DNA of 64,000 bases, from assembly GCF_000512585.2 (NCBI RefSeq), contig NC_089247.1, forward strand, positions 1,240,001-1,304,000. Reading direction: 5' to 3'. The notes beneath the pieces were generated by a model. That model was not told the DNA's origin. It saw nothing but the letters and a program-made list of their open reading frames with translations, and searched no databases. Positions 58,415 to 64,000 of the stretch are shown one piece after another. How positions within the stretch are numbered: the first letter of the stretch is position 1; every line of letters begins with the position of its first letter. Source of the stretch: Kwoniella bestiolae CBS 10118 (lineage: Eukaryota > Basidiomycota > Tremellomycetes > Tremellales > Cryptococcaceae). Position numbers and translations under genes: made by a program.

Positions 58415-58990
58415 TCACTCTTCAGAATATACACCCTCCTTCACCATATCGTCGTACCATTTCAAAAACTTATCTTCTCGATCTTTAGAGCATTTTGGTA
58501 TCTCGTCTGGCCAGTGTAGATCTTTCACCTGACTTTCCCAGAGCTTGAGTTTCTCCTCATTCTCTGATGACTTCTCCAACGCCGGTCTGAGTTCCTGGAC
58601 ACATTTGTTGAGGGTGGGCATACACACGTGCGAGTACGTGTCATTGTAATATCCCATCCTGTCAATTGTGTGAGTATAACTATTAGCCATTAAAGAAGCG
58701 TCAAGAACATCTGAAGGATCTTTTCTGTCTCTGAACAAGTCACTCATCCATTGTAAAGCGGTTTCCACCCAGGGAAGTGAGCTGTACCAACTCTTGACAT
58801 CGTGGCTGCTTTTCTTGCCCGGGGTACTCCATCTGGAATATTCGCCATTCAAGTATGAGCGAGTGATTCGCGCTATTAAATTCCCATTTTTCTCCCTCCA
58901 TCGTTGAAAGGCGAACCAATCCGCCTGGGTAGAGGGAAGGGGGCACCAGAATTTGGGCTGCGCAACGATGGATGTTTGGTGGTCGGTCAT
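58415..58990 (-). CDS. Tandem-array family member C (intact, intronless)
   Basis: This is the clearest full-length member: one exon of 191 residues from the ATG at 58990. The N-terminal block is FWCPLPSTQADWFAFQRWRE, KNGNLIARITRSYLNGEYSR, followed by WYSSLPWVETALQWMSDLFR, KDPSDVLDASLMANSYTHTI, YSHVCMPTLNKCVQELRPAL, ENEEKLKLWESQVKDL and a final REDKFLKWYDDMVKEG. It is rich in Trp and charged residues and mostly helical; there is no signal peptide, membrane segment or cysteine cluster. A further ATG at 59071 lies in frame but the added residues (IICPFFCSTGPYPPRT) do not match other copies. No known domain is recognised, so no function is proposed. Confidence 0.68.
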   Translation of the reverse strand: MTDHQTSIVAQPKFWCPLPSTQADWFAFQRWREKNGNLIARITRSYLNGEYSRWSTPGKKSSHDVKSWYSSLPWVETALQWMSDLFRDRKDPSDVLDASLMANSYTHTIDRMGYYNDTYSHVCMPTLNKCVQELRPALEKSSENEEKLKLWESQVKDLHWPDEIPKCSKDREDKFLKWYDDMVKEGVYSEE

Positions 58991-59676
58991 GATGGTTCGT
59001 GGCGGATACGGGCCCGTGGAGCAAAAGAATGGGCAAATGATATGCAGGATCGGATTTGGTGGCAAAGACAAAGTTACAGAATGAACAGGTTGTCAATTAT
59101 TTGTGTGATTCACGTTCGAGGCCCGGAGAGTTTCCCAGGATGTTACTGTGTTCCCTGGCCTTCAAAGCGTTCCAAGGAGACATAGAAGCATCGTGTGGTC
59201 CAATGAGCCTCGTGCGTCCGTGAGGCGTCTTCTCTCAGAAGTCAGTCAAGCAACAGCTCAAGAGGAGGCATTCAACAAAGGATAACAATCTGACAAGGTG
59301 CTGGATCACGATGCGTATTTCGTCAGCAATATGTTCTAGACGAACGTTACCCTGCTAGGTCACGCCTTTCTCCCTTTTGCTGTCATGTCGGGGGTTCTTG
59401 CTTTTTGAACCTCGTTTGAGAGGTGTTGGGATAGATGTCGTACGCAAATCAAGAACGAATTGATCTCGCCCGATAAGCTCGCCCTTCCGAGGCTCACTAT
59501 CGTCGTTTTTGGCTATTATTCTTTCGAGAGAAAGGAGGATTGATGAGCCTCACCACGGTGCAATGCGAATAAAAGCCATATGGACGTCTTCGAACCCCAA
59601 GTGATGTACTGGCAAATCAGTATACATTAGACTGACTCGCTCGCCGCGCTAGAGACCTGATTATATGCCAGTACGG
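58991..59676. other. Spacer between copies C and D
   Basis: About 690 bp. The part near C holds the duplicated flank segment (59155-59189). The rest (59200-59676) has no open frame of note on either strand and no clear repeat. Confidence 0.45.
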
Positions 59677-60375
59677 TTATAAGACACTAAAGCTGGTATC
59701 AGACGTGTCCATATTTACCATTGCATAACCCTCTGAATCCCAGTCTTCGACCGTACCTGCAACCTCGACAGATGCCTTGTCTGCCTCTGCTGCTGCCTTT
59801 ACTGCTGCCTTTACTGCTGCCTTTGCTGCTGCCTGAGCAAGAATGTCCATGTACATCGAAAAGTCCCTAAGCTCCTCTTCCATCGTTGCCCTAAAATTAT
59901 CTAGCCAAAACTCCTTAGTTGCAGTCTCGATTTCGGGGTCTGTGTAAGTGTAAGCTGTATTCTGTTTCGAGAACAGCCATTGTTGATACGTGTCTTTGTC
60001 AGTGATGGAATCTCTGACTCGCTGTACACCTTCATTCAATAGTAATGGACAATGTCTCGAATCTGGTATTTCGGCGAAGCTCCCGTTTTCAACTTTAGAC
60101 GCCCACTTGCTTGACCTTATTGCCTCGTATAGGAGGAGATTGGCTCTGAAGTTCATGAAATCTTTGACAGTCACACGTCACCATCTTTTTGGCAGATATG
60201 AAGGTGAGGCATATTACCTTTCATGGTCCATACTGGCAGCTCCGAGAATTTTGTTGTTCTCCCTCCAAAGGAGGTATTCATAGGTGGCCAGACGTTCAGA
60301 GCAGGACTGTGCCTGTCTCCATTCGTGGTAACGTGTGGAGGGAGGAACCAACGAAAGTTCTTCCTTGTCGTACAT
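59677..60375 (-). CDS. Tandem-array family member D (intact, Ala-rich tail)
   Basis: Exons 60218-60375 and 59677-60145 join at a phase-2 intron and give 208 residues from the ATG at 60375. Features: TRYHEWRQAQSCSERLATYE, YLLWRENNKILGAASMDHER, ANLLLYEAIRSSKWASKVEN, then HCPLLLNEGVQRVRDSITDK, TYQQWLFSKQN, ATKEFWLDNFRATMEEELRD. After the shared C-terminal block comes an added tail with an Ala/Lys/Val repeat (QAAAKAAVKAAVKAAAEAD) and a short acidic end. The frame stays open upstream to 60642, with another in-frame ATG at 60519, so a longer N-terminus is possible. The choice of 60375 rests on alignment with copies E and F. Confidence 0.58.
59786..59834. repeat. 12-bp in-frame repeat in copy D
   Basis: Near-perfect copies of a 12-bp unit (CTGCTGCCTTTA and variants) encode the AAVK/AAAK tetrapeptide repeat in the tail of copy D. 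Being a multiple of three, it can expand or contract without frameshift. Confidence 0.75.
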
Positions 60376-60642
60376 TGTGCCTGTATTGATCGATTTTGAA
60401 GTGTGGCGCTGGTGTGTTGATAACTCAACGAAAAGCTCAAGTGGATGTACACGTAGGTCATCCTCTTTATACAAATACAGAAGACTAGCTATGCCAATGA
60501 ATGCGTCCTCCCAGTACATATCTTCGTAGTCGCTTGCAGTACTTCCAAGCGCAGAAAGGAGATGGCGCCTTGACGAAGCAACGTCTGTCAGGGACAAAGC
60601 AAGACGGTTCTGAACAATGTGTAGCAGGTCGCGCCACTCCAA

Positions 60643-61037
60643 AGAGCTGAAAGGTGCTCCTTAAGAGAAAACATACAAAGGAAGGGGCCTATCTCAGCCG
60701 TCACACGTCCCGAGTTCGACGCTATGGCGTTAGTCTCGGAAGGCGAAAGTCCTTACCCTCACGATGACATCTGTCACGACGACACAGGTTTGATGTAGCA
60801 GGTTCTAATAAGGACTCAACAGCAGATCGGGCGTTGCTATCGGATCGGGGTAGGGGGTCATCAGATTCTGACTTTAAGAACTACACCGGTGGGTTCCGGT
60901 CATCCTACTAACGTGTACAGCCAGGCGGTACCCCCATTGACTATGTATTATTGTATTTTGACGTACGCTATACAATGAAACTAAAGCGAACTGTCTGTCT
61001 TTGCGAGAGTCATCGATCTATGGTCCTCATACAGATA
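60643..61037. other. Spacer between copies D and E
   Basis: About 395 bp, or more if copy D starts downstream of 60519. On the minus strand an acceptor-like CTTTCAG lies at about 60650 just before the open frame of D. No gene is supported. Confidence 0.4.
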
Positions 61038-61586
61038 TCACATAGCGCTGGGAGTCACGTCTTGGCTGTCCTTCGGGTTTGCAAAACGATTCCTAAGGGT
61101 ATTATACTCTTTCATGAACTGTTCCTTCATGTTGCTGAGAAATTGTGATGCTTCCGGTTCCTCCCCGATAGTTGCTTGTTGCGCGTCCCATTCTTTGAGT
61201 CTCGAGTCTTGAAGCAGAGCACTTCGACTGGCTTTTACCCCTTCGTTGAGGAGTCGTCGACACTCATTGGGGAAATCTGGAAGACAATAAGAATTGTCCA
61301 TGCATTGAATATATACGTCATTCGCATCTATAGATGCTTAGAGGACCTCTCTACTTGGCAAAAAACAGATGTCAACAACGTTTCGTTGTCTTAGGACTCA
61401 CTCAGGGTCGTATGCGAAGCTACCCTTGGTTGTCGAGCTACTACCATTAGAAGCTGACTGCTCATTAGCATAAGCGTAAGTCGTTTCGATTAAGCCTGGT
61501 GCGCGGCTTCGTAGCCAGCGACTCCATTTGTCCCAGTCCTTGTTGGGATCAGGGCATCGGCTGTCTGAGCAGTTCGAATTAGACAT
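61038..61586 (-). CDS. Tandem-array family member E (exon join unresolved)
   Basis: Exon 1 (61402-61586) runs from the ATG at 61586: MSNSNCSDSRCPDPNKDWDK, WSRWLRSRAPGLIETTYAYA, then a Ser/Asn-rich stretch to a GTGAGT donor in phase 2, as in copies A, D and F. The second coding block ends at 61038 and has DNSYCLPDFPNECRRLLNEG, VKASRSALLQDSRLKEWDAQ, FLSNMKEQFMKEYNTLRNRF. However every candidate acceptor (61360-61260) that enters this frame requires phase 1, and none fits phase 2. So the copy has either a one-base lesion, an unusual donor (GTAGCT or GTAGTA inside exon 1) or an exon I cannot see. The stretch equivalent to the middle of copy C is also missing. Confidence 0.45.
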
Positions 61587-61637
61587 ATTGAAGTGTAATT
61601 TGAGGGTATTCTTGTTTGTGTAATGTGTGATATTCAC

Positions 61638-62729
61638 GCTTCGAAAAATTTATGGCAATGAAGTGTGCCAACTGAAGTGGGTGGCGGGATGTCTTGATAT
61701 GACGCTGGTAATGAGACGGAGGTGGGTTATATAGGCTTAGAGATGCCCCTGTGCCAGCGTTACAACCCTTCACGCGTATACAACCCCTCATGTGTTTGAA
61801 AGGCTCGGCTCAGCCTTTCCATTGTCGGAGATTACGTCAGAGGGGAACAGAAAGGTATGTCTGCAAGGAAGTCAAATAATAACACTGTAGGTGTAGAGAC
61901 CAATGTGCACCATTACCAGAGTGTCAAATGGGTGGGAGACGACTATACGCAAGGGATCTCAAAAGAAGACACCACTTTGGAAGAATTGTATATGTCGTAA
62001 GTGGCTCATAGGACCATCAGCTTCCGCAAAATCCTTCGAAGAATGTAATCCTCTTTGTCAGTCACACATGTCAGTATTATGTGGCACATTTCACCTAATC
62101 GTCTGACAATCAATTTTGGCTTTATATTGATTGTCGCTTGGCGAGCGGGGAGAAGGTTTGCGGACGTGATGGCTCTCCTATTTGATGCTTCTTGCTGCTC
62201 TCTACTACTTTCCGTCAACTCATCAATGTGTGCCTCTTCGATTTGGGTTGGCTTTCGGTTTACCGCGCTACCTGCAAATCCCCATCACTTGAAGGTATTG
62301 TTCGGCAAGAAGAGTGACGTCAATTTTTGCGGATGCAAGTTACTCAACGAGTGACTTACATATGTAACAATTAATTTGTTAATCCGGAAAAACCTGCTTT
62401 AACAAATTAAGGATTTTGGCTGAGTGATATGAGCCCGGATTAACTCTAGAGAAACGTCGGACTGGTTGCCGAACAGAATTCATTGTTACATATGGCTTTG
62501 TTGCATATGCAAATTCTGTACGGTGACGACTTGTATATGACTTAATTTGCCGAACACCCTCGAAATGTCAACTTCTTCTGCGCCGCCACTATTGTATTCC
62601 ATGCCTGCTTCCCACGAGCCAAGGTCAATCGGTCTGAAAGCACCATTTGTTCATGAGGATGCTGTTATCTGCAGTCATTACAAGCCAGTATCAAGCCTAT
62701 GGTTCCCAACCCCGCGCTCGGACGTTGGC
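61638..62729. other. 1.1 kb spacer between copies E and F
   Basis: This is the longest gap in the array. It contains the nested palindromic element at 62359-62494 and no splice-supported gene. Short frames at 61903-62106 and 62055-62354 have no family features. Confidence 0.5.
62359..62494. repeat. Nested palindromic element
   Basis: A 13-bp perfect inverted repeat (CATATGTAACAAT at 62359-62371, its complement at 62482-62494) encloses a second 12-bp perfect inverted repeat (TTAATTTGTTAA at 62371-62382 and 62399-62410, loop 16 nt). A third 10-bp pair (GTTAATCCGG at 62378-62387 and CCGGATTAAC at 62435-62444) overlaps it. The size and ends suggest a miniature inverted-repeat transposable element, but no target-site duplication is obvious. 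Confidence 0.65.
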
Positions 62730-63325
62730 TTACCCCGACATCCTGCCGCCACTCGTGCCGATCTTCTTCTCAAAATCCAGGAAAATCCTTGTAGCTTCAT
62801 CCACATCTTTGTAAAGTCCATCCTTCTTCTGCTCATCCCACCACTGAAGCAATCCCGCGTCTTTTATAGAGGCTCTCTCTCGCTCAACCCCCTCATTAAG
62901 AATCTTTTGGCAAGGGTATGCAATCCAATCCACATCGGAAAGGCCGTAATCGTCGACGCGAGTGAGATAATTATTGGTTCTGATGGCACTGCGCAGAATG
63001 CTGTGAGACCTATCGTGCAGGATCACATATGGACATTGGGAATGGACAGTCATATCTATAAATCGTCAGTGGTATCATCTTGCCATCGAGACACTGTACT
63101 GAACGATCGGTCGGTCTGGACTCACAATTCATCATTTCCTTTAGCATGTGAAGGGCTCGAGGCCCCTCGTGAGAGTGTCTGAGCGAGGCATGAGCGAGTG
63201 GCCTCGATCATTATGGCATGATGCTTTGCCATCCATTCAGTCCAAGCTTCCCACTCCTCCCAAGAGACACGATTTACATACCTGGAGAGGCGAGTGAGAG
63301 ATTGATCGCCAGTCGTGGACATCAT
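62730..63325 (-). CDS. Tandem-array family member F (intact)
   Basis: Exons 63126-63325 and 62730-63000 join at a phase-2 intron (GTGAGT donor, CTCACAG acceptor) to 156 residues. Features: TRLSRYVNRVSWEEWEAWTE, WMAKHHAIMIEATRSCLAQT, then ILRSAIRTNNYLTRVDDYG, DWIAYPCQKILNEGVERERA, SIKDAGLLQWWDEQKK, ATRIFLDFEKKIG. It lacks the extra middle segment of copy C and is the shortest intact copy. The two adjacent start codons (63325 and 63322) are equivalent. A plus-strand open frame of 211 codons covers the same bases but has no support. TCGGGGTAAG at the end could be a donor, in which case a small further exon would exist. Confidence 0.6.
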
Positions 63326-63622
63326 GCTAACCGTATGAGATGGTCAGGGTGTGTATGGGGACTGACAAGCAAGTAATTACACGACAACGATGGCGACCCC
63401 TTGGCAGTTCTGTATATATATCATCGATTTGTAAACACTGCATGTGACAAACGGAGGTACTCGGGAATGTGTTGCTGATAGCGGATGACGCCATAGACCA
63501 TGGCGAAGGCTGAAATGGGTAAGATCCCTTCGAGGAGAACAAAGGGTGGGCCAGAACTGGACCATCATAGCATGTTGCACTGGGTTTTCTCAAACATTTC
63601 TCGGTCCCATGAAGATTTCGGA

Positions 63623-63928
63623 TCATGGCAGGAGAGTTTCAGACAACATCAAGAAAAAATCCTCACTGGTGCGTCGGTCGTTCCATGCCGTAGCGGAACA
63701 CGATTTACAGATCTCTAAGCGGGTCTGATGCCTCCTTTGAACGGCTTCGCAAATGATTTGCAATCCTAACAGTGTAATATTCCAGATCTGCGTTGATTTG
63801 GCTTTTGAGATTGGCCGCCACACAGTCCTTTTTCCAAACACAAATCCATACGGCTTAGCAGCGCTTCTCGCAGGCTGCATCCCCCTGAGGTACGTATCCC
63901 ACGGATGTTGACAATTACAGCTTCGCAC
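63623..63928 (-). other. Possible fragment of a seventh family member
   Basis: A minus-strand frame in the same orientation ends with LQIICEAVQRRHQTRLEICK, SCSATAWNDRRTSEDFFLML and SETLLP. This loosely follows the C-terminal block of the family (C-x-x-V-x-R, a Trp, then a Phe-rich end). Upstream on the same strand a short frame MSVDQRADQPSL begins near 63970 and might be its first exon with a GCAAGT donor. The evidence is weak and the gene, if real, runs off the window. Confidence 0.25.
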
Positions 63929-64000
63929 ACTTGCCTAGACTGGGTTGGTCCGCCCTTTGGTCGACACTCATTTGCAATGCTGTGTCCTGAAGGCGCGATC

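Noticed and set aside
62547..63182. 211-codon plus-strand open frame
   Set aside because: It lies antisense to copy F, whose two exons join with consensus splice sites and match the family; the plus-strand translation has no domain features.
56229..63928. Idea that the array is a retroelement or transposase cluster
   Set aside because: No reverse transcriptase, integrase or DDE motifs, no long terminal repeats; the copies keep a spliced gene structure.

Overview
The window looks like nuclear DNA of a basidiomycete yeast of the Tremellales (Cryptococcus/Kwoniella type). Genes are dense and lie on both strands. Nearly all are cut by many short introns of about 50 to 80 nt with GTGAGT/GTAAGT donors, CTGAC or CTAAC-like branch sites and TAG/CAG acceptors. 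The protein set is eukaryotic and fungal (TFIIH Ssl1, Arf6, Vps55, Edc4, Bfr2, Slh1, Rim9/PalI). No bacterial operons, CRISPR arrays or rRNA genes were seen, and no tRNA was recognised. The genus is an inference from gene style, not from any search.

Layout, left to right. 1-2918: 3' part of a large disordered protein (+). 3.2-4.3 kb: peptidyl-tRNA hydrolase 2 (-). 4.6-6.0 kb: N-terminal acetyltransferase NAA50 (+). 6.5-8.5 kb: ribosome-biogenesis factor Bfr2/AATF (-). 8.9-9.7 kb: small DUF2015-like membrane protein (+). 10.1-11.9 kb: R3H-associated protein (-). 12.3-13.2 kb: Vps55 (+). 14.3-17.1 kb: secreted, probably GPI-anchored pepsin-like protein with altered active-site triads (+). 17.6-24.6 kb: Slh1/ASCC3 double-cassette helicase with a degenerate, shortened C-terminal half (+). 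24.9-26.9 kb: unknown protein (-). 27.4-28.5 kb: peroxisomal SCP2 built from micro-exons (-). 29.1-30.1 kb: beta-carbonic anhydrase (+). 30.9-32.9 kb: Myb/SANT-like regulator (-). 34.1-36.2 kb: TFIIH Ssl1 (+). 36.6-37.8 kb: Bmt5-type rRNA methyltransferase (-). 38.2-40.4 kb: WD40 protein resembling NEDD1 (+). 40.7-41.0 kb: Cdc26-like APC/C subunit (-). 41.4-42.4 kb: PRA1 family protein (+). 42.9-47.2 kb: Edc4/Ge-1 (-). 48.2-48.6 kb: small unknown (+). 49.4-50.7 kb: Rim9/PalI-type membrane protein (-). 52.0-53.3 kb: Arf6 (-). 54.0-56.0 kb: DAHP synthase (+).

From about 56.2 kb to the right edge the character changes. The conserved single-copy genes stop and are replaced by a head-to-tail array, all on the minus strand, of six clear and possibly seven members of one small protein family that I do not recognise. 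Members share a Trp-rich N-terminal helix block, a phase-2 intron in most copies, and a C-terminal block with a C-x2-[LI]-LNEGV motif, a central Trp and an F-x2-[YF] end. Three copies look intact, two carry in-frame TGA codons and one does not splice in frame. A nested palindromic element lies inside the array. This fast-changing tandem family is the main candidate for an undescribed system in the window.

The left 56 kb is otherwise ordinary housekeeping sequence. Several genes act in translation and RNA quality control (PTH2, NAA50, Bfr2, Bmt5, Slh1, Edc4), but fungal gene order gives no reason to call them a functional cluster. All exon joins were made by eye from splice consensus and protein family knowledge.
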